Assembly: GCA_034509425.1 (NCBI GenBank)
Contig: JAVTVJ010000992.1
Location: 314,160-378,159, forward strand
Source: Eopsaltria australis
Taxonomy: Eukaryota; Chordata; Aves; Passeriformes; Petroicidae
Direction: 5' to 3'
Length of the DNA stretch: 64,000 nucleotides
Shown here: positions 21,441-32,900 of the stretch, piece after piece
Layout: each line of letters starts with the position of its first letter
Numbering within the stretch: the first letter of the stretch is position 1
Made by a program: the position numbers and the translations under genes
The notes under the pieces: model-generated
What the model saw: only the letters and a program-made list of their open reading frames with translations
Told to the model about the DNA's origin: nothing
Database searches by the model: none

Positions 21441-21970
21441 ACTCCAGCAAATTTTATTCCTTCATATTCTACAAAATGCCATTTTCTAGGAATTTATTCT
21501 CTATAGCAAAGCCAGCAGTCAGATATTCCCATCCAAGCCAGGTTGGTGCTCTGCTCACACTAGGAAAAGAAAATGGATTTTTCTTTAAAATAAAAGGTCA
21601 AAGGCAGGATTTGCTGATCTTAGAGGTCTTTTCCAGCCAAGATATGGGGTTAAGTAGGGCCCAGAGTCTGAACACCACGAGAATATAAAACATCTCCCCA
21701 TCTTTGTTACCAATAAATAAACATTGTGGGGAAACAATTAAAACCTAGAAGAACCCAACATTTTTAATTTTAAAATTAAAAAGTTGTATCCAAGAAATGC
21801 TTGAAGAAAAACCCAAAAGGATTTGGGAGGAGTCAATCCTGAGACATCTGTGAGGGCTCTTTTGGCTGTTTTAAAGCACAAGAGACTCCTCAGAGTGAAT
21901 GCAGATATTCCCACTCCTCATCACCCAAAATTCAAACCTGTGTGCTACAAACCCCATTGAGTTTCCCTGT
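21441..21970. other. Single-copy spacer before the eight-copy array
   Basis: No gene recognised. The phrase GATCTTAGAGGTCTTTTCCAG near 21619 resembles a CR1 3' end, so the CR1 fragment just upstream may extend through here in a decayed form. Confidence 0.4.
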
Positions 21971-23811
21971 TTTACAACTGGATTTAAAAATCCAGCATTG
22001 AAAATATCCAAACAAAACACTGGTTTTGTTTCTCACAAAGGTGTGAGAATTCAGGGTTTTTCACTTGGAATTCACCAAAAAAAAGGATTTTTCAAACATT
22101 TTTGGGCTACTTGCAATGATGGTTGGCAGGAACAGGATGTGACTTTCTCCAAATCACTTGGTTTCAGCTGATTCCCACTTTCCTGAGCTTTCATTAAAAT
22201 CCCAAACAATTTTACAATTCCAAAGAATTCCAAATTCAATATTCCATGGGAGAGTCCTGCTCTCCTGCAATGTCTGAGCTCCTCCAGGAGAAATTTCCTT
22301 CAGCAAGTTCTGCACTCAAAGATGCAGGGCAGTCATAAAACATCCCTGCTTTATAACTGGATTTAAAAATCCAGCATTAAAAATCTCTGAACAAAACACA
22401 CACACCCCTTTTGGTTTTGTCTACAAAGGTGTGAGAATTCAGGGTTTTTCACTTGGGATTCACCAAAAAAAAGGATTTTTCAAACATTTTTGGGCTACTT
22501 GCAGTGATGGTTGGCAGGGACAGGATGTGACCTTCTCCAAATCACTTGGTTTCAGCTGATTCCCACTTTCCTGAGCTTTCATTAAAATTCCAAACAAATC
22601 CAATATTCCATGGGAGAGCCCTGCTCTCCTGCAATGTCTGAGCTCCTCCAGGAGAAATTTCCTTCAACAAGTTCTGCACTCAAAGATGCAGGGCAGTTAC
22701 AAAATATCCCTGCTTTATAACTGGATTTAAAAATCCAGCATTAAAAATCTCTGAACAAAACACACACACCCCTTTTGGTTTTGTCTACAAAGGTGTGAGA
22801 ATTCAGGGTTTTTCACTTGGGATTCACCAAAAAAAAGGATTTTTCAAACATTTTTGGGCTACTTGCAGTGATGGTTGGCAGGGACAGGATGTGACCTTCT
22901 CCAAATCACTTGGTTTCAGCTGATTCCCACTTTCCTGAGCTTTCATTAAAATTCCAAACAAATCCAATATTCCATGGGAGAGCCCTGCTCTCCTGCAATG
23001 TCTGAGCTCCTCCAGGAGAAATTTCCTTCAACAAGTTCTGCACTCAAAGATGCAGGGCAGTTACAAAATATCCCTGCTTTATAACTGGATTTAAAAATCC
23101 AGCATTAAAAATCTCTGAACAAAACACACACACCCCTTTTGGTTTTGTCTACAAAGGTGTGAGAATTCAGGGTTTTTCACTTGGAATTCACCAAATAAAA
23201 GGATTTTTCAAACCTTTTTGGGCTACTTGCAATGATGGTTGGCAGGAACAGGATGTGACCTTCTCCAAACCACTTGGTTTCAGCTGATTCCCACTTTCCT
23301 GAGCTTTCCCTAAAATCCCAAACAAATTCAATATTCCATGGGAGAGCCCTGCTCTCCTGCAATGTCTGAGCTCCTCCAGGAGAAATTTCCTTCAGCAAGT
23401 TCTGCACTCAAAGGTGCAGGGCAGTTATAAATCATCCCTGCTTTATAACTGGATTTAAAAATCCAGCATTAAAAATCTCTGAACAAAACACACACACCCC
23501 TTTTGGTTTTGTTTCTCACAAAGGTGTGAGAATTCAGGGTTTTTCACATGGGATTCACCAAAAAAAGGATTTTTCAAACCTTTTTGGGCTACTTGCAGTG
23601 ATGGTTGGCAGGGACATGATGTGACCTTCTCCAAACCACTTGGTTTCAGCTGATTCCCACTTTCCTGAGCTTTCATGAAAATCCCAAACAATTTTACAAT
23701 TCCAAAGAATTCCAAATTCAATATTCCATGGGAGAGTCCTGCTCTCCTGCAATGGCTGGGCTCCTCCAGGAGGAATTTCCTTCAGCAAGTTCTGCACTCA
23801 AAGGTGCAGGA

Positions 23812-23970
23812 CAGAGTTTCAGAGAAAGTTTCTTGGTTCAGAATCTTTGTGTTTCTTGGTCCAGAATCCAAATATTTGTGTTTCTGCATCCAGAATCCAC
23901 ATTTTTGTGTTCGAGCCACTCGAGGAGCCTCTGCCCTCCAGCAGTTTCCCATTCCCATTTCCACCAGTTC
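23812..23970. repeat. Extra module inside the eight-copy array (first occurrence)
   Basis: A nested mini-repeat of GTTTCTTGGTCCAGAATC / GTTTCTGCATCCAGAATC units (about 30 bp each) is followed by GTTCGAGCCACTCGAGGAG and CCTCTGCCCTCCAGCAG. It separates array copies 5 and 6 and explains their 562 bp spacing. Confidence 0.9.
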
Positions 23971-25138
23971 TGCACTCAAAGATGCAGGGCAGTCATAAAA
24001 CTTTATATAACTGGATTTAAAAATCCAGCATTAAAAATCTCTGAACAAAACACACACACCCCTTTTGGTTTTGCCTACAAAGGTGTGAGAATTCAGGGTT
24101 TTTCACTTAGAATTCACCAAAAAAAAGGAATTTTCAAACATTTTTGGGCTACTTGCAATGATGGTTGGCAGGAACAGGATGTGACTTTCTCCAAATCACT
24201 TGGTTTCAGCTGATTCCCACTTTCCTGATCTTTCATTAAAATCCCAAACAATTTTACAATTCCAAAGAATTCCAAATTCAATATTCCATGGGAGAGTCCT
24301 GCTCTCCTGCAATGTCTGAGCTCCTCCAGGAGAAATTTCCTTCAGCAAGTTCTGCACTCAAAGATACAGGGCAGTTATAAATCATCCCTGCTTTATAACT
24401 GGATTTAAAAATCCAGCATTAAAAATCTCTGAACAAAACACACACACCCCTTTTGGTTTTGTCTACAAAGGTGTGAGAATTCAGGGTTTTTCACTTAGAA
24501 TTCACCAAAAAAAAGGAATTTTCAAACATTTTTGGGCTACTTGCAATGATGGTTGGCAGGGACAGGATGTGACTTTCTCCAAACCACTTGGTTTCAGCTG
24601 ATTCCCACTTTCCTGAGCTTTCATTAAAATTCCAAACAATTTTACAATTCCAAAGAATTCCAAATTCAATATTCCATGGGAGAGTCCTGCTCTCCTGCAA
24701 TGTCTGAGTTCTTCCAGGAGAAATTTCCTTCAGCAAGTTCTGCACTCAAAGATGCAGGGCAGTTATAAAACATCCCTGCTTTATAACTGGATTTAAAAAT
24801 CCAGCATTAAAAATATCCAAACAAAACACTGGTTTTGTTTCTCACAAAGGTGTGAGAATACAGGGTTTTTCACTTGGAATTCACAAAAAAAAAGGATTTT
24901 TCAAACCTTTTGGGGCTACTTGCAGTGATGTTTGGCAGGAGCAGGATGTGACCTTCTCCAAACCACTTGGTTTCAGCTGATTCCCACTTTCCTGAGCTCT
25001 CCCTAAAATCCCAAACAATTTTACAATTCCAAAGAATTCCAAATTCAACATTCCATGGGAGAGTCCTGCTCTCCTGCAATGTCTGAGTTCTTCCAGGAGA
25101 AATTTCCTTCAGCAAGTTCTGCACTCAAAGATGCAGGA

Positions 25139-25312
25139 CAGAGTTTCAGAGAAAGTTTCTTGGTGCAGAAATCTTTGTGTTTCTGCATCCAGAATCCAGA
25201 TATTTGTGTTTCTTGGTCCAGAATCCAAATATTTGTGTTTCTGCATCCAGAATCCACTTTTTTATGTTCGAGCCACTCGAGGAGCCTCTGCCCTCCAGCA
25301 GTTTCCCATTCC
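25139..25312. repeat. Extra module at the end of the eight-copy array (second occurrence)
   Basis: Same content as the module at 23812-23970 but with one additional ~30 bp TTTCTGCATCCAGAATCC-type unit. It follows array copy 8 and runs into single-copy DNA. Confidence 0.9.
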
Positions 25313-25330
25313 TGCCTGCCCAGGGCTGTG

Positions 25331-25744
25331 AAATCCCTCCCTTCTCCATTTTAACCTCCATCCTTGGGATTTGTTCTCAGGAGCAGAACATTCCTTTTCC
25401 CAAGGGCGATTAATGAGCAATCAGCTGAGCTCTGATCACTCTGCAGGGTTTGGGAGCCTGAGCAGAAAATTTCCCTTGGCCACAAACACTTTGGTTCTTC
25501 CACACAACACAAAATGCTTTTTCCTGCTTGGCTTTTTCCATTCCTGGCCTTACCAACAATTCTGATTTATCATTCTAATCACCAGTATTTCAGGAGCTGC
25601 TGTGGGTTCACAGTCTGGAGAGTTTATAGGATTCTCTTCATGAAAAACCAGCCCCAAAAGGAAAATGATGTCACAGCAACAGCAGGAATGAGGAATATTG
25701 TGATTTAGGGATTGTACAGCACTGTGAGGGCACATTCCTGTGGA
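25331..25744. other. Single-copy non-coding stretch
   Basis: No gene or repeat recognised. Confidence 0.5.
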
Positions 25745-25879
25745 AAATTCCCCCTGGAGGAGTCCAAGGTTGGCATGGATGTGGCACTGAGTGCTCTGGG
25801 CTGGGGACAAGGTGGGGACAGGTCACAGGTTGGACTGGGATGGCTTTTCCAGCCTCAGTAATTCTGGAATTCTGTGAAA
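25745..25879 (+). mobile_element. CR1 retrotransposon 3' end
   Basis: Sense CR1 3' end: CTGAGTGCTCTGGGCTGGGG and ACAAGGTGGGGACAGG, then TTTTCCAGCCTCAGTAATTC and a TGGAATTCTGTG tail. About 135 bp remain. This subtype is the same as the 32.6, 34.8, 50.1 and 58.8 kb copies. Confidence 0.88.
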
Positions 25880-27000
25880 GGGCTTCAGAGTTTAAAAAAA
25901 AGACAATGTCAATCTTCTGCTGGACAGAAGAATGTTCCTCTGCCTCGTGGGAGGAACAAGTTTTATTAAGATATATTAAAAAATTACTAATATCTAAATA
26001 TCCTCTACATTTCAGAGCACAGGACATTGGGTGATTCTAGAAATAGTTGGTCACACGCCTCAGCTGTTTGCTGAAACAGAAATTTTCTGTATTTTAATTT
26101 AGGGATGCTGTTTAGGGACCCAGTGCATCATCACCTTGGGGAGACCTTGCACAGCCCAGAAAGCCTGGCCAGCTCAGGAATTTCCCCTCATATTTGATGT
26201 GGTGATGAGATCAATAGGGTGGATCTCTGCTGCATTTCAGTTTGAATTTACGTCCCCTAATCTGCTTTACATCGAACAGCACAGCTCCTCCCTCAGAGAG
26301 CATCTCAGGCTGGCCCTGCACATCCATCACACGATAAATAAAAGAGAAAAAAGCTCAAAGACCTGACTCAAATTCTGGTTCAGGCTTTGGGAAGGCTCTG
26401 CCAAACTCCCGGTTCAGGTGTTCATCAAACATCTGAAGGAAGGATCCTCTCTTGTCACCTGCAATGGTTTGACCCAGAATTTTTTTGTTAAACACCAAAC
26501 CTCAGGAATATTAATATTATTTGAGAGACAATCCCTTGAAGCAGCACAAGGAGTCGATTTTTATAGATCTGCCAAGAGCTCATGATGATATAGTGGCAGT
26601 GGGATTTTTTTTTTATTTTTTAATAATAAATCAAGAGTGAAATGTCTGCGATTGAGGACGGGATGAGGAAACCTCCAACACGTGTGAGCACGGACAGGGA
26701 GGGCTGGGGACTCTGGAGCCACATCTGGATCCAATGTTGGGCCCTTTCTCCACTTGGGAATGATTTGCACCGAAGGCAGAAACATCCCTGACCTTTCCAG
26801 GCAGGCAGGGATGGGGAGATGAGCGGCTGATGCAAAAATCTGCCTTTGGAAGGATCCTTCCCAAAGGATCTTTGCCAGTGACAACATTCCCAAAACAGAG
26901 GGAAAATTCACAGCTTCTTCCTCAAGAAGAACATCAGGAGAGTCATTTAATAAACAATTCTTGGTGATGCAGCCTGGTGGTAAAAAAACCACAATTCCAG
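25880..27000. other. Single-copy stretch, possible conserved non-coding DNA
   Basis: No gene supported. The interval 26190-26350 (around TTTCAGTTTGAATTTACGTC) is complex and repeat-free. A T/A-rich run lies near 26606-26630. The 143-codon minus-strand frame at 26561-26992 shows no domain I recognise. Confidence 0.4.
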
Positions 27001-27073
27001 TTGAGGTATTGAGGTTTCCAGTTCAGATATTGAGGTTTCCAGTTCAGATATTGAGGTTTCCAGTTCAGATATT
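27001..27073. repeat. 21 bp minisatellite, about 3.4 copies
   Basis: Near-perfect units ATTGAGGTTTCCAGTTCAGA(T) start at 27008, 27029 and 27050, with partial copies at both ends. Confidence 0.92.
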
Positions 27074-27202
27074 GGTGCCTGCAACATTCCCAAGGCAGTT
27101 TAGGGTTTCAAACCCATTTCTTTGGGAAGGGTTGCCCATCTACAAGACTCAGCCACTCCAAGGCATCCCCAAATCCGTGCTCATCCATCTGAGTGCCCAC
27201 TC

Positions 27203-27682
27203 CTGCTGTACCCAGCACTGGTGAGGCCACACTCCAGTCCTGTGTAGAATTTTGGGCTCCTCGTTTCAAAAAGGACATTGAGGGGCTGGAGCATGTCCAG
27301 GGAAGGGAATGGAGATGGGAAGGGGCTGGAAAACACATCCTGGGAGAAACAGCTGAGGGAGCTGGGAAAGGGCTGAGCCTGGAGCAAAGGAGGCTCAGGG
27401 GGGACCTCATTGCTCCCCACAAGTCCCTGACAGGAGGGGCAGGGAAAGGAGGAGAGGAAATGGCCTCAAATTGCACCAGGGGAGGCTCAGGTTGGAGACT
27501 GGGAAAGAAAATTTCCCTGGCAGAGTGGGGAGGCCTTGGAATGAGCTGCCCAGGGAGGTTTGGAGTGGCTGGCTCTGGCAGTGCTCAGGAGCAGTCTGGA
27601 TGTGGCCCTTGGGGACAGGGTTTGGGGTGGCACTGGGTGATCCTGGAGGTCTCTTCCACCTCGGCGATTCTGTGATTCCCAA
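27203..27682 (+). mobile_element. CR1 retrotransposon 3' fragment with ORF2 end
   Basis: Sense CR1 of about 480 bp. It starts at CTGTACCCAGCACTGGTGAG. The reading frame includes GLSLEQRRLRGDLIAPH, the recognisable end of the CR1 reverse-transcriptase ORF2. The 3' region follows, ending in GGCGATTCTGTGATTCCC. It is interrupted by stops upstream of that segment and is 5'-truncated, so it cannot encode an active enzyme. Confidence 0.93.
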
Positions 27683-27926
27683 AGGCACAAATACAACATC
27701 AACAGCACAACTTTCTCTCCTTGAAATCTGGAGCATTTTGGCACAGGGGAGCTCCCTCAGCTCCGGAGCATCTCCCGCAGCCCAGCCCGGAGCCGCAGAG
27801 CGCACTGACATCTAGTGGGGTCTGGGGAAAGCACTGCCTTGTCTCCTGTGCTGGCAGAAAAATCCCCCCAGAAATGTTCACAGAAGCGTTTTGCAGCTCA
27901 CTGATTTTCAGCCATCGGGCAAGGCC
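27683..27926. other. Spacer between two CR1 fragments
   Basis: A CpG-containing stretch near 27750-27815 (CTCCGGAGCATCTCCCGCAG). No gene recognised. Confidence 0.45.
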
Positions 27927-28083
27927 TGAAATGTGGCTGCCCCTGGATCCTTGGAATGTCCAAGGCCAGGTTGGGTGAGGTTTGGAGCAGCCTGGGATCA
28001 TGGAAAGTTCTCTGTCCATGGCAGGGGAGTGGAACAAGTTGATCTTTAGGGCCCCTTCTGACTCAAATCATCCTGTGATTAAC
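27927..28083 (+). mobile_element. CR1 retrotransposon 3' end
   Basis: Sense CR1 3' end. AATGTGGCTGCCCCTGGATC, then CAAGGCCAGGTTGGGTGAGG, CCATGGCAGGGGAGTGGAAC and GGGCCCCTTCTGACTCAAAT, ending in ATCCTGTGATT. It belongs to a different CR1 subtype from its upstream neighbour, so this is a separate insertion rather than a continuation. Confidence 0.9.
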
Positions 28084-28855
28084 ACAGAGAAAGATGAGCC
28101 TCTTCCTTGTTCCATCCCTATTTTGGCCACAGTTTGCAGATCTTTTCCTTCCAGGTGCAGTTGACAAGTGACAACTTAGGGTTTGAGAGGGACAAGACAA
28201 CCCAGCAAACCTCCCTGCAAAGGGAAGTGACTCCTTTTGGGGGAATGTAGCAGGAGGAAGGAACAAGGAAAAGTGAAAATAAAACATTTTCAGGTACATT
28301 CTTTCAACGTGACTTTCCTCCTTAGTTTAGCTACACCCCTCCAAGTTCACATTACGAAAAAACCCAGGGGCTCTGGTGTTGGGTTTGAGGGGTGGGGAAA
28401 TCAATCACCCACCCTGATCTGATCCTGCAGCTGAAACCCACACTGCTGTGGGGGAAAAGGGAATTAATCATGGATATTAGACTGAAGTGACCCCATCTCA
28501 GCCAGCCCTGCCCAGCTGCGCTGCTGTCTCCATTTCAGTGCCCATCCCTCCCAAACTCCCAGCTCCTGGTCTCCAGGAGACTGTAAACAATCAGCTGAAC
28601 CCGATGCTCCTTTTTCCAGCATTGTGTCCCTCCCGGATCGGGCACGCTCCGCTCTCCGACACCTCCCCTGCCACGACAAATATAGCCAGCTCGGGTCATG
28701 TCCTGCCAGCTGGGCACTGACACCAGGCTCCTCCTCAGCAAAGCTGCCTGGAGCTTTTCGAGGTGGGAAGATGAGTTTGGAATTCCTGCTTTCGAGGGCT
28801 CCTTGAACCCTGCCCTATGGGAGCTGCTGGGCTCGTCCTGCACGGCATCTCCAAG
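28084..28855. other. Single-copy non-coding stretch
   Basis: No gene supported. GC-rich sequence with some CpG between 28500 and 28700. Confidence 0.45.
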
Positions 28856-29507
28856 GGATCCAGGTAATCTCCAGGGGATCCAGGTCATCTCCTGGTGATC
28901 CAGGTCATCTCCTGGTGATCCAGGTCACCTCCAAGGGATCCAGGTCATCTCCAAGGGATCCAGGTCATCTCCTGGTGATCCAGGTCATCTCATGGTCATT
29001 CAGGTCATCTCCAAGGGATCCAGGTCATCTCCAGGTGATCCAGGTCATCTCATGGTCATTCAGGTCATCTCCAAGGGATCCAGGTCATCTCATGGTCATC
29101 CAGGTCATCTCCAGGGGATCCAGGTCATCTCCTGGTGATCCAGGTCATCTCCAGGGGATCCAGGTCATCTCCAGGGGACCCAGGTCATCTCCTGGTGATC
29201 CAGGTCACCTCCAAGGGATCCAGGTCATCTCCAGGGGACCCAGGTCATCTCCTGGTGATCCAGGTCATCTCCAAGGGATCCAGGTCATCTCCAGGGGATC
29301 CAGATCATCTCCAAGGGATCCAGGTCATCTCCAGGGGATCCAGGTCATCTCCAAGGGATCCAGGTCATCTCCAGGGGATCCAGGTCATCTCCAAGTGATC
29401 CAGGTTATCTCCAGGGGATCCAGGTCATCTCCAAGGGATCCATGTCATCTCCAAGGGATCCAGGTCATCTCCAGGGGATCCAGGTCATCTCCAAGGGATC
29501 CAGATCA
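28856..29507. repeat. 20 bp minisatellite, about 32 copies in strict phase
   Basis: Units are CAGGTCATCTCCAAGGGATC with CCAGGGGATC, CCTGGTGATC and CATGGTCATC variants. The period stays at exactly 20 bp with no indel for about 640 bp. Three units make 60 bp, so the open frame of 277 codons at 28915-29748 is a 20-residue repeat (SRSSPRDPGHLQGIQVI) running into single-copy DNA. It is a repeat translation, not a supported gene. Confidence 0.97.
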
Positions 29508-30641
29508 GATCTCTGAGCCTGCAGGAAAGCAGCTGATGCAGGCTCAGTATCATCTCTTCACTTTCCACGCAGCAGGACAGCCCCAGGATGGGGTGAGCAT
29601 TTCCCACTTCCCTTCACCAAGAACATGGGACATCTCTCCAGCCAAGGGGGTGATGTTGTCACTCCTCAGCTCCTCAAAGCCACCAGGGATCATCTCCTCG
29701 AGCTGTGCTGGTGTTCCTGAAGCACAGAGAGGGAAGAGCTGCACGTAAGTCCCCGGGGTGAAGAACAATCTCTTCTTGCCTTTCCTATTAATTACTCGGA
29801 TGAGAGAGAACAGATAACAAAACCTATTTTCCTGACCAACATAAAGCTGATTATTTGCAGGATTAAATATGTAAGCTTATGTTTTAATCAGGGTGTAAAA
29901 AAAATTCCAGCTCCTCCACAGGTTGAGTTTGTAAGAGTGGGATTTTGTTTAGTGAAGATTCCTCTTTGAACTGGGAAAAAACAACTGGGGCAACACCGAT
30001 GTGTTAAGAAAGGTACAAAACTCCAGGGAAAGAGGAGTGGGAGTGATTTTAGGTGTTTTTTTTTATTTTCACCTGAGGAAATACAGAGTTTACTCCAGCC
30101 TGCTGTGAGCACAGAGGGCTGTTTTAGCTGCTTGGCTTTGTTGCTGTTGTTTGTAACTAAACAGCACCAGCCAGAGGAATGTTTTGGTACCTCCCTGATT
30201 GCTCCTGAACAGCTTCCCTGCTCAAGTCAACATCAGGAGGTTGCACTGAGGTTTAGGTCCGGCTGTGAAAGGCTGAGACTTTTAAATAATAATAATAATA
30301 ATAATAATATTAGTATTAATTATAATAGCACACCATCCTCTACATCTAAATGAAAATCAGACAAAGATGCCCAGATGTGCAAAGTCTCATTTCACAGTAA
30401 TTGCCACCTCATTTCTGTACAAGCTTCAGGTTTTTGGAGAGCGTTTTCTGGTGTTCTGTTCACAGCACAGCTTGCCAAAGTTTCTTGGAGCCTTCTTAGC
30501 TTTTGGACAAGTGCAGACAGTTCTGAACGAGCAGGAACTGTTTGATGGGATCCAGAAAACTGGTTCACACACTGCTGAGTACAAATTGAGCACAGCTCTG
30601 CCAAGCACTAACCCGAACAGAGCCAGCCTGTAATAAAGCCC
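29508..30641. other. Single-copy non-coding stretch
   Basis: No gene supported. An (AAT)n run of about 25 bp starts near 30284. The frame at 30367-30633 has ordinary composition but no recognisable domain. Confidence 0.45.
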
Positions 30642-31727
30642 AAGGATTTATTAATTCCCAGAGTGCAGGTGCTGCTCCTGCAGGTTTGCTCTGTGCTACT
30701 CTTGTGATGGTTTTTCCCATTCTGGTTGCAGTGTTTGGGTAAAACTTCACAATTATGAAGGGAGCTGTAATTAATGGGGGGGAACTCAAGAACTGAGGAT
30801 ATGAGCTCACACTCTGCAGCCACAAAAATAAGCTCACCTTTTTCCCAGCTATTTCAGAAGGGGAATAGGGAACATCCACCTTGCTAAGATCCAGTGACCA
30901 AGGACTTATTAATTCCCAGGGTGCAGGTGCTGAATGTGCTGCTGCTGCTGCAGGTTTGGGCTGTGCTGCTCCTGTGATGGTTTTCCCTACTCTGCTTTCA
31001 GTGTTTGGGTGAAACTTTACAACAGAGGGATGAAGGGAGCTGTAATTAATGGGGGAACTCAAGAACTGAGGATATGAACTCAAACTCTGCAGCCACAAAA
31101 ACCTACTCACCTTTTCCCATCTATTTCAGGATCCAGGGAAGGGGAATAGGGAACATCCACCTTGCTAAGATCCAGTGACCAAGGACTTATTAATTCCCAG
31201 GGTGCCAGTGCTGAGTGTGCTGCTGCTGCATGTTTGGGCTGTGCTGCTCTTGTGATGATTTTCCCCACTCTGCTTTAAATGTTTGGGTGAAACTTCACAA
31301 TTCAGGGATGAAGGGAGCTGTAATTAATGGGGGAACTCAATAATTAAGGATATGAACTCAAACTCTGCCGCCACAAAAACCTGCTCAGCTTTTCCCAGCT
31401 ATTTCAGGATCCAGGGAAGGGGAATAGGGAACATCCACCTTGCTGAGATCCAGTGGTCAGGGACTTATTAATTCCCAGGGTGCAGGTGCTAAGCCTGCTG
31501 CTGCTGCAGGTTTGGGCTGTGCTGCTCCTGTGATGGTTTTCCCCACTCTGCTTTAAATGTTTGGGTGAAACTTCACAATTCAGGGATGAAGGGAGCTGTA
31601 ATTAATGGGGGAACTCAACAATTGAGGATATGACCTCACACTCTGCAGCCACAAAAACCTGCTCACCTTTTCCCAGCTATTTCAGAGGGGGAATAGGGAA
31701 CATCCACCTTGCTGAGATCCAGTGCCC
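30642..31727. repeat. Long-unit tandem array, four copies of about 258-281 bp
   Basis: The marker TTATTAATTCCCAG recurs at about 30648, 30906, 31187 and 31465. Units continue through GCTGCTGCTGCAGGTTTGGG, TTTGGGTGAAACTTCACAA, GGGAGCTGTAATTAATGGGG and ACATCCACCTTGCT. The first copy is shorter and lacks part of the ATCCAGGGAAGGGG segment. The array ends after GAGATCCAGTG. Confidence 0.94.
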
Positions 31728-32660
31728 TACATTCCAAGTGGTGCTGCTGCAGTAACCTGAGCCCCCTGGCATTATTTTCCAAGCTCCCTGCCAGTGCAGC
31801 CTGTTCAATTCAACACCCTGCTGGTGCTCAGCTCACCCCTCAGAGTGGCAGGAGCTGCACCAACCCTTCTCCACCACGACAAAGTTTCCATTTTTTTTTT
31901 TTTTTCCTGCCCAGATGAAATTCCACTCGCAGGTGTGGGGTGTTCATTTGTTGGAGAGGAGTAATGAATACTGGAGGAAAGCTCAGGCCTCTGAGAAGGC
32001 AGCAGGATGAGGGAGGATTTAGACACAGGATTGTAAAAGTGGCTTTTAATATTGCCATTACTCTTCCAGGGGAGGGAGAGAGTCTGTTAACAATTCTATA
32101 ATAGAGGCAAACACAATACAAAATGAAGCCTCTGAGAGATCCCCCTGCCTTTCCTCTCTACTAACTCTGTATTTCTTTTTTTTTAAAGTAATAACCAAAC
32201 TTCCTTCACAAGTCCTCAGCACTTACAGAAAATCAGGACACAAGGGCATCTCAGTTCCTGAGTCATATCCATAATTATATGATTGAAATAGCAAATGTCA
32301 TTTGTCTCTCACAGACATTCCCTGTTAGATCATTTTTGGGGATAAACTCGTGACCTGGATGTCACTTTTGCCACAGATTAGAGCAGAGCACTCTGGACTG
32401 TGCTTGAAACACACACTGCAGGTTCATTTGGAGCTCATCAAGCAGCCTGGAGAGAGTAGAAGCTTCTGAGAGATCGGGTTCCTGAGCATTTGATGAAAAA
32501 ATAATACAATTTAATTTTTTTAATGAAAAAAATAATAGCGAGGCAGAGAAAACTGGCCTTGGAAAGCTTCCAGGGTGGGAAAGGCAGCAGCAGAGCTCAG
32601 TGCTCTGCAGGAAACACGAATTTCCAGCCCACTTCTCAGTAAATTCATGTATTTAGAGGA
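31728..32660. other. Single-copy non-coding stretch
   Basis: No gene or repeat recognised apart from a T17-like run at about 31890-31907. Confidence 0.5.
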
Positions 32661-32900
32661 CCAGAATCATTGAGGCTGGAAAAGACCAAGCCCAAGCTGT
32701 GACGCCCACCTTGTCCCCAGCCCAGAGCACTGAGTGCCACCTCCAGCCCTTCCTTGGCCACCTGCAGGGATGGCGACTCCAAAGCTCCCTGGGCAGCCCC
32801 TGCCAAGGCCTGAGCTCCCTTTCCATGGGCAAATTGCTCCTGCTGTCCAAGCTGAGCCTCCCCTGGCCCAGCCTGAGGCTGTTCTTGCCCTGTCAAACCT
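32661..32900 (-). mobile_element. CR1 retrotransposon fragment
   Basis: Antisense CR1. Tail CAGAATCATTGAGGCTGGAA, then CACCTTGTCCCCAGCCCAGA, GAGTGCCACCTCCAGCCCTT and TCCATGGGCAAATTGCTCC. Truncated at about 240 bp. Confidence 0.87.

Larger units (their letters stand above)
21971..25330. repeat. Long-unit tandem array, eight copies of about 364-400 bp
   Basis: Each unit opens with CTGGATTTAAAAATCCAG, itself an inverted repeat with 8 bp arms, at 21978, 22357, 22721, 23085, 23449, 24011, 24409 and 24787. Spacing is 379, 364, 364, 364, 562, 398 and 378 bp. Units continue through ACACACACCCCTTTTGG, GGTGTGAGAATTCAGGG, GGCTACTTGCARTGATG, CACTTGGTTTCAGCTGATTC and ATTCCATGGGAGAG, and end TTCAGCAAGTTCTGCACTCA. 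Copies 5 and 8 are followed by the same extra module (see separate entry). Minus-strand frames of 76-88 codons recur copy by copy but drift in frame. Confidence 0.95.

Noticed and set aside
23177..25124. Recurring 76-88 codon minus-strand frames starting MQNLLKEISPGG
   Set aside because: They repeat because the DNA repeats. Frames drift and are broken in several copies and no domain is recognisable.
28915..29748. 277-codon plus-strand open frame resembling a Ser/Arg-rich protein
   Set aside because: It is the 20 bp unit read over 60 bp super-periods. The C-terminal single-copy part has no recognisable domain.
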